64,000 bases of DNA from Phialophora verrucosa (GCA_002099365.1 MSED01000003.1:124001-188000); one strand, 5' to 3'. Positions 1-11,171 are shown, counted from the stretch's first letter. A program made the numbers and translations. The notes: generated by a model from the sequence alone, not told the origin.

Positions 1-2
1 CC

Positions 3-1580
3 AACCTGCCCTCGACCTCCGAAGTCCCCGCCAAGGTCATTTCCCGTTGTCAACGCCTCTGCCACGAATTCGAGCACTATCTCATCGCCACAAACTCGCT
101 TCGCAAATCCTTCCTCTCGATCAAAGGCATCTACTATCAGGCGACCATCCAGGGCCAAGATATCATGTGGCTGGTACCGTATAAATTTGTGCAGCGGGTA
201 ACTCAAGATGTGGACTACAGGATAATGGGCACGTTTGTGGAGTTTTACTGCACCCTACTAGGCTTTGTCAATTACAAGCTCTACACCTCAATTGGTCTCG
301 TATATCCTCCTAAATTTGACACGGCAAGTGATGAACGAGGCGCTGAATTGGCAGCCTTCACTCTCGAAGGTCGTCAGGTGGCGGGAGCAATTGACCAAGC
401 GGAAGAACAACATACGATCGCCAACGGACATGTACAGAACAGGAACACTGAGGTGGTGCAGGCTCAAATCGACAAGATCGCCCAGGAAACCCCAGCAGAT
501 GAGAGGGCTGGACAAGACGAGCAGCCGGACGACCACCCAGAACCCGACGGCATTGACACATTTACACCTACGGCGCCGGAGGGCGACACCCTGCCGCAGC
601 CGGACGTGACCTCTGAAGATGCGGCGCGGCTCTTCTCCGATTTTACTTTCTTCATATCCCGTGAAGCACCACGCCACCCCATCGAATTTCTGCTCAGAGC
701 CTTTGGCTGCAGGCGAATTGGCTGGGACAATGTGCTCGGCGAAGGAGCCTTCACGCATGACGAGACAGATCCGAGGATCACGCATCAGATTGTTGATAGA
801 CCTGCCCCAGCACAAGCACTTCCCAGCTTGCAGGGACAGGAAGAACCGAAGGACCAGCACTTGCAAATGGTAAAGCCTGGATTTATTATGCCTGGGAGGA
901 TCTACGTCCAACCACAATGGATCTGGGACTGCGTGAACGAGGGGAAGCTGCTTCCGGCCAATGTCTACGCGCCCGGCGAGACTCTGCCGCCTCATCTGAG
1001 TCCTTGGATCAAACCCACCAGCGGCCAATACGATCCAAGAGCAACCCTTGAAGAACAGGAGCTGGAAGGGGAAGCCGAAGTCGCTGTAGATGGAGAAGAG
1101 GAAGAGGAAGAAGAAGAAGTGGTTAGTCACATTGCTGACAAAGACGACGTTGAGAACAATGATCATGGCGAGGATGAGGAGGAAATCGATGCGGGTGACA
1201 TGGATGTCGCAGGGTCAGAAAGTGAATCCGAAGATGAAGACGATGGCGAAGTAGACAACTTCGCTGGGTTTGAAGACGCTGCCGACGAGGTTTCTGACCT
1301 TGATGAGGAAGCCCAACACCAGAAGGAACTTGAAGCTGAAGCGGCTGGCCGACCTGTCAAGCCCGACGTGCATGGGACCAATAAGAACACTAAGGCTGTC
1401 AAAGCTCGGCAGCTTGAGCGGACGAGGAAGGACGAGGAAATCGAGCGCCAGAAGATGATGATGAGCAATAAAAAGCGAAAACTGTTCGAAAAGATGCAGT
1501 ACTCGAACAGCAAGCGCGACGGACAGGCAGAGAAACTGCGGAGCAAGCGAAGGAAGTTGGAAATGACTGGAAGGAGATGA
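3..1580 (+). CDS. NOP7: Pescadillo homolog NOP7, 5'-truncated by window edge
   Basis: Pescadillo/NOP7 acts in the nucleolus in the PeBoW (Nop7-Erb1-Ytm1) complex, needed for 27S pre-rRNA processing and 60S ribosome assembly. The frame is open from base 3 with no start codon, so the N-terminus lies outside the window; 525 residues are visible. Upstream of the first ATG (165) the in-frame translation contains the family-typical stretch FLSIKGIYYQA, so that ATG is internal. A BRCT domain follows at about visible residues 208-318 (from RLFSDFTFF to WIWDCVNEGKLLP). The C-terminal third is very acidic, with a run of eight Glu near base 1100, and ends in a basic coiled-coil-like tail rich in Lys and Arg, as expected for the family. 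The stop is TGA at 1578-1580. I see no intron in the visible part. Confidence 0.93.
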   Translation, partial: NLPSTSEVPAKVISRCQRLCHEFEHYLIATNSLRKSFLSIKGIYYQATIQGQDIMWLVPYKFVQRVTQDVDYRIMGTFVEFYCTLLGFVNYKLYTSIGLVYPPKFDTASDERGAELAAFTLEGRQVAGAIDQAEEQHTIANGHVQNRNTEVVQAQIDKIAQETPADERAGQDEQPDDHPEPDGIDTFTPTAPEGDTLPQPDVTSEDAARLFSDFTFFISREAPRHPIEFLLRAFGCRRIGWDNVLGEGAFTHDETDPRITHQIVDRPAPAQALPSLQGQEEPKDQHLQMVKPGFIMPGRIYVQPQWIWDCVNEGKLLPANVYAPGETLPPHLSPWIKPTSGQYDPRATLEEQELEGEAEVAVDGEEEEEEEEVVSHIADKDDVENNDHGEDEEEIDAGDMDVAGSESESEDEDDGEVDNFAGFEDAADEVSDLDEEAQHQKELEAEAAGRPVKPDVHGTNKNTKAVKARQLERTRKDEEIERQKMMMSNKKRKLFEKMQYSNSKRDGQAEKLRSKRRKLEMTGRR

Positions 1581-1903
1581 TGAAGCATGGGACTCCGGCG
1601 GCCCTCGGGACGACTGCTCATTAGCGCGGCGTTGGGGTTTCGAGTCCAAAAATCCGTTTGTAGACGTCGATAGATACGAAGCCAATGCTCGCTTGATGCG
1701 TTCAGCTGTGGCTGTGGGCAATTTTCCTGTAGATTTCAGGAGGATGATCACGTGAACAGCGTAAAAGCGGCATGGGCAGTCAGTGCTGGAGCTTCCGAAA
1801 TGCAGCGCAGCTCCAAAATCTTCAATCGACAGCACGGTCGATGTTCCCTAGATATCTCACACTCGTTTGAACCAGAGCCCGGACGCGGGCAGCGCAGGTC
1901 AAG
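1581..1903. other. intergenic NOP7-MIC60
   Basis: 323 bases between two genes on the same strand. It must hold the 3' end of NOP7 and the promoter and leader of MIC60. I see no open frame or repeat of note. Confidence 0.5.
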
Positions 1904-4097
1904 ATGCTGCGTCTAGCCAGGCCCGTCAGCGCACCCTTGCGCAGACAGATAGTCGCTCAAGCTGGATTATTCCAGGTACGCTGAACATGTTGAAACCGAG
2001 CTCAGACGACTAACACAATGTCAACAGCGGAGGACTTTTGCAGAGAGGAATGAATCCATGCTGAGCTCAGATCCGGCCTTCATGCCAGGCAGCCAGTCCA
2101 AATCGGCTCCAGTAAAAACAGAAGTTCCCTTGGGCCCTGGTGGTCCGGGTTCGCCAGCTCCGAAGACGACCGCCGCGACACCTGCTACACCTTCCTCCGA
2201 CTCTACCATTCCTCCGCAGAACGTCCCGCTGGCACCCCCTAGTCCACCTGCAAAGACCCAAACAGCTCCGCCCACGACTTCCTCGACCGTCAGCCCCCCT
2301 GAACAGCCTCCTCCACCACCCCCGTCGCAGAAACCGACCCCTCCACCCCGGAAACGATTCTCCCGCTTCCGTCTTCTACTCTATCTTATTGGTCTTTCCG
2401 CGCTTGGCTACGGAGGAGCTATCTTCTATGCATTGAGAAACGACAACTTCCATGACTTTTTTACCGAGTACGTCCCGCTTGGGGAGGAATCGGTTCTGTA
2501 TTTTGAAGAGCGGGCATTCAAAAAGCGGTTCCCAAATGCTAGGCACAACGTAACGCGCTCGCCTCGATCGGATGGGAGGGAACAGGACAAGGTCATGACC
2601 ATTCCTGAGAAGTCGGGACTGTCATGGCGAGCAGTCGAAGAACCGGACAAGGGCAGCGATGTCACTCAAAAGGGCAAGCATATGAGTGCGGTGGATGCAG
2701 GGGCACCAGTTTCATCAAAGCAGGCTACTGATGCGAAACAAGACCCTCACGGAGCGACTCCCAAAGAGAGGAGTGTCTCGGTCGAGACTGCAAAGAAGGG
2801 CGCTGCGGCAAAGCAGGAGGGGAATCCCAAAGAGACCGCACCTGCGGAGCTTTCCAAACCAGCCGACACCTCTGCTAAGCCGCCTACTCCTCCGGCGAGT
2901 CCAGAAGCTCCCCCGGCCTCTTCAACTGCTGATACAAGGCCGCCTGCCATTCCGCCAGTGTCACAGATCTCACCTCTGAATGTCCCAAATGCCGATGAGC
3001 CGGTGGTACAGGAGCTGGTGAAGATTGTTAATGATCTGATCACGGTGGTGAACTCGGACTCCGCGGATGCTGCCAACAAGTACTCCTTGCCAATGACCAA
3101 GGCCAAAGAGTCACTAGAACAAGTCGCCAGCAAGATCACTGCACTACGTGAAGCAGAACGCAAGGCTGCCGAAGAACGCATTGCTCAAGCGCACAAAGAG
3201 TTTGACGAAGGTGCCAAACAATTGCTGAAGCGCATTGAAACCGCCCAAGCCGAGGATGATGCCCGATACCGTGAAGAATTCGAGACCGAACGCGCCCGAC
3301 TTGCTCAGATGTACGAAGAGAAGGTGAAGACCGAAGTCCAACGCAGCACAGAACTGGCCGAGCAGCGTCTGAAGAACGAACTCGCTGAACAAGCCATCGA
3401 GATGAAGCGCGATTTCGTGGCACAGGTGAAGGATCTAGTGGAAGCCGAGCGTCAGGGACGATTGAGCAAGCTCTCGGACCTCTCTTCAAACGTGGATTCT
3501 CTCACAGAGCTCACATCAAATTGGAATGGTGTGATCGATTCCAACCTGGCAACACAGAAACTCCAAGTCGCAGTCGATGCCGTGCGCTCCACCCTTGCCG
3601 CTTCGGCGGCCTCGGACGCGAAGCCAAGAGCATTTGTGCGTGAAATGGCGGCCCTGAAACTTGTCGCTGAAGGCGACCCCGTCGTCGACGCCGCCATCGC
3701 GAGCATCAATCCTGCTGCATACCAGAAGGGAATCCCGTCACAACCACAACTAATCGACCGGTTCCGCCGCGTTGCGAGCGAAGTAAGGAAAGCTTCCCTG
3801 CTACCCGAGGATGCCGGTATCGCATCACATGCTGCGTCGCTCGTCCTTTCGAATGTACTGTTCAAGAAGCGCGGACAACCCACTGGTTCTGATGTGGAGA
3901 GTGTCCTCACTCGCACGGAGACTTTGCTTGAGGAAGGCGATCTCGACGGCGCGGCGAGAGAGATGAACTCTTTGCAGGGGTGGGCGAAAGTGTTGTCGAG
4001 GGACTGGCTGAGTGATGTTAGGAAAGCGCTTGAAGTGAAGCAGGCTCTGGAGGTTATTGAGACGGAAGCGCGGTTACAGTGCCTGAGAGTCGGATAA
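1904..4097 (+). CDS. MIC60: MICOS complex subunit MIC60 (mitofilin), two exons
   Basis: MIC60 is the core of the MICOS complex, holding crista junctions in the mitochondrial inner membrane. Exon 1 is 1904-1975 (24 codons, a basic Arg-rich presequence beginning MLRLARPVSAPLRRQ). The intron is 1976-2027 (GTACGC...CAACAG, with CTAAC near 2010). Exon 2 is 2028-4097, giving 713 residues. After a Pro-rich linker there is one membrane segment (LLLYLIGLSALGYGGAIFYAL, about residues 140-160), then the YVPLGEESVLYFEE segment, a low-complexity stretch, a long coiled coil (about bases 3000-3450) and the C-terminal mitofilin domain ending in GWAKVLSRDWL and EARLQCLRVG. Length and order match the fungal family. 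The in-frame ATG at 2058 would skip the presequence, which is why exon 1 is needed. Confidence 0.94.
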
Positions 4098-4563
4098 GTA
4101 GCCGGAACGGAGACAGGAGACATATTTCAAGAGGAAGAAACGGAATGCTGCGCAAACAAGGTGTGTACAGTAAAGTTGGCCGAAAAGCAGACTGGCAAAG
4201 ACCGACAGTCTTCGATATCACTATTCTAGAAGCTCTGTGAACCCATCCTTTGAAGTTTGGCCCTGACATGCTCCGTACGGCACTTGAAGACGCTCGAGAC
4301 CGTCATCCAGATTCACGTCCCACGCCTGCCTGCCCCTGCCTGTCCCTGCCTCAGCCGCGGCCGTCTTGCTTCTTGTCCATCAAAGCCGCGAGCATGACGA
4401 TTGAAAAGCGCGCGCGCTCGTCCTCCCTCCCCTTGCCAGCCTGTTCAGCGAGAGAGAAAGCCTCCGGCAAGTTTTTCTTGACCAGTCAACCTGTTCGCCG
4501 TTCTTCCCTATCCGCTCACACACTCTCTATGTAGCTCGACAGTCGCGAGAAAGCAAGACACAC

Positions 4564-4602
<39 letters not shown>

Positions 4603-5219
4603 CGGAGGCCAACACAAACATGCCCCGGGCGCACGCACATAGTACAGGGGGGGGAACTGTCCCTGGTGGTCTTGCAAGTGCGATCCATCCCAATCAGCTT
4701 TTGTTTCTTTAACTGTTCATTCTCTCTACGATATCCATGCATGGGGTCGTGAACAATATTGCGACCCCACGGGTGACTCCCCAAGGTACAAAGTGTCCCT
4801 GCCCGGATGTGGTTGGGAATGTATGTAGGCGAACTTCGAGTTTGGCATGCCACTAGGAATGACACCTCATATTCTCGCGCGGATCTCGTCGTCATCCAAT
4901 GCATGTATTACAAAGCTATACAATATAGTGTACCGACGCAGCGCTTCAAAACACAAAAAGGTTGCGTAACCAACCGTGAAAGGAGAAGCTGCATGTCCCT
5001 CTCTACCCGCTTGTCCCCTCGATTCGATTCGATTCCTGCACGCCGTTCTGCTTGCCATCCAGTGCCTCCCTCGCATGATGAGCCAATACCGCGCAACTCC
5101 GTCCACTTGTACTTCGTAGACAGTCCTTCATGTTAGAATATTTCTGATCCATGTTCTATCCCCGTGTCTCAACGCTTTCGTCGGCCATCGACCGATTCTC
5201 AGGCACCGAATTTTCTCCC
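4098..5219. other. convergent intergenic region
   Basis: About 1.1 kb between the 3' ends of MIC60 and the orphan on the opposite strand. It holds a (GA)n microsatellite at 4569-4599 and low-complexity pyrimidine-rich sequence around 4320-4370. No convincing gene. Confidence 0.5.
4569..4599. repeat. (AG)n microsatellite
   Basis: About 15 uninterrupted AG units, read directly from the sequence. Confidence 0.95.
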
Positions 5220-8200
5220 TTATTCAACCCAGAACATCCACCTTACGCCCCTTATCAGGCACCTTCCCACCCCCAGGATCGCCTGGATGACACTTACAAC
5301 CGCCCATATTAACCACAGCAACCCCACAACCGTCCACTCAATCCCGGCAAACCACAACTTTCTGAAAAGCCGAATGGGTCCTCTCCGCTTGCGGCGGAAC
5401 GCGACTTCAATCGTATCATTGAGTTCTTTCACAGCAAGGGTGGATGTCGTGGACAGTTTCATGGAGAGTTCGCCCGCGGAATCGGCCGTCACGCGGACCT
5501 GTGGCGTCATGGTGTTTTCGATTTGGTCTTCGAGGCTTTGCAGTTGGATGTGCAACGCGGGGATCTGGGAGCTGGTAAAGGAGTGGAGTTTAGTGTTGAA
5601 GGTCGAGGAATGACCTTCCAGCGTCTTCATGATATTCTGGGCTGCGACGATATGGCGTTCTCGCTTTTTCACCCGAAGCGGTTTGATTGAGTGTAAGGCT
5701 TTATTCTCCGCCGTGAGGCTTTCGTAAAGGTATGTCGGAAGGTCTTCCCCGGGGTCGTCCGCTCGGCGACCAATCTCCCGGGCTTTCACGGTAGAGGTGT
5801 ACAGCAAGGCATAAGCACGTTCAATGTCTCGCGATGTGACATCTCCGGCCTCACGGTTTTCCGGTCCTGCCTGAGACCCAGCAGCGGTGGAGAGATCACC
5901 AGTGGATCTCGTAGTACGAAGACGAGTGAGGCCTGTGACAGGACCTAAAACAGAATTAAGTTGATCTGAAGCATCCCTCGATCGAGTCAGGTCAAGGGCA
6001 GCACCGAATCCGTACGTGTTCTGCCGGCTCAGGTCATTGGGCGTATTGGGAGCCCCAGTATCAAGTTTGGGCAGCTGGGCGAGTCGTGGCGAACGAGAAT
6101 TCGACCGTGGCCGGACTGTGAGATTAGACATGTTATCAGTAGAGACATTTCGGCTGATGGCGTCTTCTGGGGCCAAAAGGCCTTGCTTCTGTTCCTGTTG
6201 GTCGCGATCCCTTTGAAAGGGCGAAGTGAAACTGGGCAGGTTAGGATTGTTGTATCGAGGCCGATCATTGTTCAAAGCACTTGCTTTCGCGGTGACCGGG
6301 GAGACCTGATCACTAGGGGTGCTTTCAAGGGTAGAAGACCTCGAGCGCGCAAGTGGCGGTGGAGTCTTCAGAACATTCCCGTTCTGGTGGTGGTGGTGGT
6401 GATGGTGTTCCTTGTCCGAATCAGACTCGTACGAGCGGATACTGCCTTCTGAAGCTGAGCCTCTATGCCTGTATAACGTGGGAGGATCACGTTTCCAGAT
6501 GAAGTCCCCCACTCGCGACACTTCATTACCAACAATTTCTGCAATCCGGCCCCCTTTGAAGATACCGCGAAGTCTTGAATGATCACCTCCGGTTGTTCCA
6601 GCAGATCGGGTGCTGACCTTGCTGGCTACGCTGTGCCTTTGTTCATTCGACGACTGTGGGGCGATGTCGTCTGCTTCTGTTGAATGTGTGCGATTCTTCG
6701 ACAAGGGGCTGACGCCCCTCGTCATCGGACTTTGGCCACGAGAATCAGGACCTGTGGTGTGTTGTGCTGGATCCTGGCTAACTTGCACTGGAGGGACGTG
6801 TGCGAAGTCAGTTCTGCTGATCGACCCTTGTTCTTTATGCGTCTTTCGATGAAAAGGCTGTAATATTGTGGAGATGGGTTTCCTGGCAGGCGAACCGGTT
6901 CGGCTGGGAGGCGGCGACAGATTGATGGCGATACTTGGCCATTCAATGTTGGTGGGGGAGCTTGGAGCCGTCGTGGTATCATAATCAGTGGAAGCGCGTG
7001 GTTGTCGGTCGTGCTCGAGGCTTGACCTGATCGGAACCTGTGCTGATGACCGATGTTGCGATGCGTCCTGTCTGTTTCGCGATCGAGTGAGTGGTGAGGC
7101 CTTCTTGAGACTGTCCACACGGAAAAGCTTGTTGAGTGCCGAATGATCGATCGAGCCTCTTTTCGAAGTGGGCGCCGAGGAGCCTTGACTGGAATCTCCG
7201 TGGCCATTGCCAAAAGTCTGGGGCGACTGCTTCGATTGTAAATGGTTGACTTGGCCTTCCAAACTGTCGGTCGTCGGAGCATCCTGTCTCTTCCTCCGCA
7301 GTCTTCTACGCCCACGTTCGCCGTCCGATGACAGACTTGAATATTCGGAATCGCTGCTATCCTGAAATAATTTCTTCCTGATTCGAGACCGTTCTCTGGA
7401 GGAGCTGCCTTCCTTGGGTTGCAACGAATCCCGGATAATGTCCCTACGCCGCCCATGATGCCCACTCTTGCGCGTATGATAGGCCGACTTGAATGTTGGT
7501 AATTCAGGCAGGGCCGATGGGGGTGGCTCGCGGAACGAATCAAGGTGAGGCTCAGGGGGAGGAGATGGTTGTTGCAATCTATTGGGTACTTCGACGGCGG
7601 GAGTACGATTGCGCCATCCGGAGAATTTGAAATGTGTGTCAGGCGGATAGATTAGATTGTTGTCTCGGTCTTGTATTTTCGTCTTGTTCAAGCCTTGCTC
7701 CAACCAATACGCGTCAGCGATCATATCAGCAGGATGAGTGACCCAGTCAGACCGCGGGCGACTAGGCTTGGGATGGAGGTGGTCTGGTGCCCGATGGGTC
7801 ACTGTACTCTTTGGCTCCTCTTCCGGGTCGTCGGCGTCTTCGCCAGTAGTCTCCACGGTGCGTAGGTCAAGCGGAGGTAATCGAACACATTCCAGGCAGT
7901 CATGCTGGGTTTCTGTATGGCTTGAGATCAGGGCGTCAACCCAAGCCCTGACCTTCTCGACATCGTGCCATCCCTCGGCTTCACTGTTGATCGGAGTCTT
8001 CTCCCAGATACGCAACTTCCGATTACGGACGTATTGTAGGGGATTGTAGGCCTTTTGTTGCGTCTCTGGACCCCCGGGGGGTGCTGGGGTGCCCGGTCTC
8101 CGAATAGGAGGTAGATGTGGAAGAAGCCGTCGATGTTCGTGGGCGAGCTCGAAATATATTTTTGCCTTCTCCACGCGGGCTGCCGTGGCCGGGGAGACAT

Positions 8201-9221
8201 GGTCAACAAACCCAGGGTCCAGATCGAGATCGTCGTCAAGCTCAGTCACGGACGTGTCAATAGGCAGTTTTGGCAATACCCCAACAGCGTCCTGGTGCTT
8301 AGCCGAAGTCCTGCGTCCTGGAGAACGGCTGTGCGATAGCTGGCGCTTTGTAGACATGAACGGGGCGATGCTCCGTCGCCGAACAGAATTACTTGGGTTT
8401 ATGGTCGATGCGATGGACATGACGCGACGATCGCCGTGCTCAGTCGAGACATATCTCCTCCCCGAGGCCATACGACGTCGACCTTCATTCAGACTTAGAG
8501 CCATGTTGACAATATGGGCTGGGTCGTTGTCGTAACCGACCTTGCCCAACGCCGTCTTTTGTACCTCCATATTATGGGACGCCGAAGCTGAGCTTCCAGT
8601 AAATCCAGCCCCCTTGTATGACGACGAAAGCGACCGTCGGATGTCGGTCCCTGCAACGAGCTGATCTGGGTTGGGAGTGTGATGGATGATGGGGTCCTGC
8701 TTGACTTCGCTAGCCAGCGGAGAACTCCTGAAGGATGAATTCGAGTAGCCATTGGTCTTGTGCCTTCTCTTTGCGACCGTCAGCTCGGACTCGCCACCGT
8801 CTCTTTTCTTTTCAGTAGATTTTGTGGAGGCAGTAGGCGATCCTCGAGAGAGGCGCTTCGAATCGGAGACGGGCTCGAGAAGAAACCCGCCTGAGGTCCG
8901 CGAGACGCCATGGCGGGGAGCATCATTTTCTTTCTCCTTCTCCTTCTCTCTGCTACGCTCGCTCCGTGCACTGCTTCCACCAAAGGAAAGACGCTCTAGC
9001 AGCCGATTGTGTCCAGGCTCGGGAGTGTGCCTGCCAGTTCGATGACTTCCCGATCCTGAAGCCGGTGACTCGGTCCTCGACGCTCGACCATCTCGCTCGC
9101 CGGAAGGATCACGAACAGAGTGGAAGACGGGCAGCGACAAGTGGTTGGATTCGGGGCGGTCTTTGTCGGCGACCTCGTCGCTGGCAACTCGGCCTGCAGG
9201 AGGTGTGGGAGAAGTCGACAT
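5220..9221 (-). CDS. 1333-aa protein of unknown function with C-terminal membrane segment
   Basis: Single-exon frame of 1333 residues from MSTSPTPPAGR to a stop at 5220-5222. I do not recognise the family. Most of the chain is Ser/Pro/Arg-rich and looks disordered. Two ordered blocks stand out in the N-terminal half: one around DPAHIVNMALSLNEGRRR and one around ARVEKAKIYFELAHEHRRLL. A run of eight His lies at about bases 6375-6400. The last 220 residues look folded and helical (from SRDIERAYALLYTSTVKA), then a basic patch (RRKRRGPIRLFRK), then a strongly hydrophobic stretch (GIEWTVVGLLWLIWAVVSVI) and a short amphipathic Trp-rich end. This architecture suggests a tail-anchored or hairpin membrane protein with a long cytosolic scaffold; that is inference only. 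Confidence 0.85.
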   Translation of the reverse strand: MSTSPTPPAGRVASDEVADKDRPESNHLSLPVFHSVRDPSGERDGRASRTESPASGSGSHRTGRHTPEPGHNRLLERLSFGGSSARSERSREKEKEKENDAPRHGVSRTSGGFLLEPVSDSKRLSRGSPTASTKSTEKKRDGGESELTVAKRRHKTNGYSNSSFRSSPLASEVKQDPIIHHTPNPDQLVAGTDIRRSLSSSYKGAGFTGSSASASHNMEVQKTALGKVGYDNDPAHIVNMALSLNEGRRRMASGRRYVSTEHGDRRVMSIASTINPSNSVRRRSIAPFMSTKRQLSHSRSPGRRTSAKHQDAVGVLPKLPIDTSVTELDDDLDLDPGFVDHVSPATAARVEKAKIYFELAHEHRRLLPHLPPIRRPGTPAPPGGPETQQKAYNPLQYVRNRKLRIWEKTPINSEAEGWHDVEKVRAWVDALISSHTETQHDCLECVRLPPLDLRTVETTGEDADDPEEEPKSTVTHRAPDHLHPKPSRPRSDWVTHPADMIADAYWLEQGLNKTKIQDRDNNLIYPPDTHFKFSGWRNRTPAVEVPNRLQQPSPPPEPHLDSFREPPPSALPELPTFKSAYHTRKSGHHGRRRDIIRDSLQPKEGSSSRERSRIRKKLFQDSSDSEYSSLSSDGERGRRRLRRKRQDAPTTDSLEGQVNHLQSKQSPQTFGNGHGDSSQGSSAPTSKRGSIDHSALNKLFRVDSLKKASPLTRSRNRQDASQHRSSAQVPIRSSLEHDRQPRASTDYDTTTAPSSPTNIEWPSIAINLSPPPSRTGSPARKPISTILQPFHRKTHKEQGSISRTDFAHVPPVQVSQDPAQHTTGPDSRGQSPMTRGVSPLSKNRTHSTEADDIAPQSSNEQRHSVASKVSTRSAGTTGGDHSRLRGIFKGGRIAEIVGNEVSRVGDFIWKRDPPTLYRHRGSASEGSIRSYESDSDKEHHHHHHHQNGNVLKTPPPLARSRSSTLESTPSDQVSPVTAKASALNNDRPRYNNPNLPSFTSPFQRDRDQQEQKQGLLAPEDAISRNVSTDNMSNLTVRPRSNSRSPRLAQLPKLDTGAPNTPNDLSRQNTYGFGAALDLTRSRDASDQLNSVLGPVTGLTRLRTTRSTGDLSTAAGSQAGPENREAGDVTSRDIERAYALLYTSTVKAREIGRRADDPGEDLPTYLYESLTAENKALHSIKPLRVKKRERHIVAAQNIMKTLEGHSSTFNTKLHSFTSSQIPALHIQLQSLEDQIENTMTPQVRVTADSAGELSMKLSTTSTLAVKELNDTIEVAFRRKRRGPIRLFRKLWFAGIEWTVVGLLWLIWAVVSVIQAILGVGRCLIRGVRWMFWVE

Positions 9222-9977
9222 CAGTCACCTGCCCATCAAAGCAGGTGCACTGATCGGCTACCGCAGCTTCCTGCGCGCAGTTGTAGACGGAATCATTGCA
9301 TTAGGCAAATGATGGCATGCGGTAGTGCTTGTGACGCCGTCGAGGAATGTCAAGGCCTGGGCGACTTTCACGAATACTAGAGTTGCTTGCGCGGTCGGGT
9401 AAAATTTCTGGATCAGAAGGTCGGTCGGCCGCTGTCCGCGTGGATGGCAGTTCAGGTTGTAAATCAATCGAATAATGCGAAGCAAAGGTAATGTGACAGG
9501 GCAGCACTCCGGAGGGTTACTAGCCTAAGCCTGGCTGGCCATGCCGTTAATTGGTGGGCTTGGTCAAGCGACGCGGAGCATGCTGGTTTAGGTTTGTGAG
9601 GGCACGGGGCCCACGGCAGCTTTAACTAGACTCGAGGTGGCCTGGTTCGTCAACCACGACTGCTCATGCTTGGTGATGACAGCGAGCAATTGCCTGACGC
9701 GAAGCTCGGTTGTGAACGTGGTCACTCTGGGGCTGGACGTCGTGGCCGTCTACCGTCAAACAGACAATTGTATCTAGCACAGTGAAAAACTAGGCTGCAG
9801 TATTATATATTCGGTGACTGCCAAACAGGGAACCTTCTATCCATCTCGTGTCAGCACCCGCTGGATCTCACCGTGTGGAGCGATGAGCGAGAACCCCATC
9901 TAGTTCGGAAGATCTCCAGCTTGAATTTTAGTCGATGGTCCCTGTCAGCACACCAGTATGATGGTCCTCCAATGCTT
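9222..9977. other. intergenic, promoter side of the 1333-aa orphan
   Basis: 756 bases between two minus-strand genes. It must carry the promoter and leader of the downstream orphan and the terminator of the hydrolase gene. An AT-rich stretch (tattatatatt) lies near 9801. No gene seen. Confidence 0.45.
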
Positions 9978-11171
9978 CTAGCTTGTGCATTCGCCCTCTA
10001 CCAGTCGCAATATGCCGAGTCTGACCTGTTCACTCGTTTGAATCCTGTTGTGTCCGCCGTGCCGGACTCTCTCCCACCGCAAACGCTTTCTGCCATCCTC
10101 ACTCTTGAATTGCTCATGATCCAGATTTCGGGTGAAGTCGGTCTTGTTATTCGACGCAGCTGCCAACACGTGGTCCCAGTTTGCGCGGCCTTCCTGCCAT
10201 GGGATCTCATGGTCGTTACGAGCATGTAACATGACAAGGTCCAGCGGGACATCGGGCGTCTTTGCCAGCTCCACCAACCTAGAGCTCGCATCCCATTTGT
10301 CTTCGATCTTGGAGCGCAAATAGTCTTGGATCCGAGGGTATCCCATCAGGGGAGACAGCAAGGGCGGAGTAAGTCCCTTGAATGAGTAGGATTCGATCAA
10401 GTTGGGTAACGATGTGAAGCTGGCAATCAACACCAAGGCCTTGAATGGTGCCCTTCCGAGCTTCAACACCCATTCGTGGTAAAAGGCTGTTGAGATAAAT
10501 GTTCCCATGGACTGCCCGACAAGGATGATCTGGGATGGTTCAAGATGCTGCTCTGGCGCCTGGCGTTCTCTTTCGGTCTCGTCAGAATAGCCCGTCAGAG
10601 CAGACAACAGGGCCACTGAATCTTGAATAACGCCTGTCTCGGTTGGGCTTCCTGTACTGAGGCCAAATCCACGATAGTCAAAGGCAATGACATGAACGGG
10701 TTTCTCTGGTGTTGACACGCCGAGCAGTTGCTGATATGCAGTTGGGCGGTAGTTGGAAGCAAGATGAGCGGCGTTCCCATGGAATGCTACCACGGCGGTC
10801 GCATGTCGATCCTTCAGGAGTAGTTGCAAGCCCACACTCTGGGAGGCGGCCTGGAAAGGCTTTAAGCCAAAGTCAGGCTGAGCTTTCAAAGCCTGTTCGT
10901 ATTTAGAGTACAAATGAGTGGGCAAGATATGCCAAGCGAAGAGGGTGACATTGTCAGGAGTGGTGATAGTGAAAGGCTGGATCTGATGATGAATGAAGCC
11001 AAACTGCTCCGTATTGTTCAGATCTTGCCAGTAAGTAGGGTTGAAGTTGTGAACGTATGTTACATTGCGTTGGACAACTGGGACAGTCAAGCTGCCCATC
11101 GCCAGAGCATATATCAGTCCACATGCCGACAGGGCCCAGAAGACCTTGCGGAACAGATTGTCAAAGGCCAT
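9978..11171 (-). CDS. ABHD12-like serine hydrolase, membrane anchored
   Basis: Alpha/beta-hydrolase of 397 residues from the ATG at 11171 (MAFDNLFRKVFWALSACGLIYALAMGS), with an N-terminal membrane segment at about residues 9-25. Motifs in order: oxyanion-side AFHGNAAH, DYRGFGLSTG, nucleophile elbow GQSMG (Ser near residue 219), the Asp in MLHARNDHEIPW and the His in RHGGHNR. This is the ABHD12 and fungal homolog pattern; relatives hydrolyse monoacylglycerol or lysophospholipids at the ER. The substrate here is not known. An upstream mini-exon is possible: ATGATGAGTGT at 11259-11249, then a 64-nt intron (GTAAGT...CCCAG, 11248-11185) joining in frame to add MMSVSSVE. No good branch point supports it, so I start at 11171. 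Confidence 0.85.
   Translation of the reverse strand: MAFDNLFRKVFWALSACGLIYALAMGSLTVPVVQRNVTYVHNFNPTYWQDLNNTEQFGFIHHQIQPFTITTPDNVTLFAWHILPTHLYSKYEQALKAQPDFGLKPFQAASQSVGLQLLLKDRHATAVVAFHGNAAHLASNYRPTAYQQLLGVSTPEKPVHVIAFDYRGFGLSTGSPTETGVIQDSVALLSALTGYSDETERERQAPEQHLEPSQIILVGQSMGTFISTAFYHEWVLKLGRAPFKALVLIASFTSLPNLIESYSFKGLTPPLLSPLMGYPRIQDYLRSKIEDKWDASSRLVELAKTPDVPLDLVMLHARNDHEIPWQEGRANWDHVLAAASNNKTDFTRNLDHEQFKSEDGRKRLRWERVRHGGHNRIQTSEQVRLGILRLVEGECTS

Noticed and set aside
1163..1835. Minus-strand frames opposite the acidic NOP7 tail
   Set aside because: Ser-rich shadow of Glu/Asp codons on the coding strand; not genes.
4569..4599. GA microsatellite as a regulatory element
   Set aside because: Lies between convergent 3' ends, so a GAGA-type promoter role is unlikely; reported only as a repeat.
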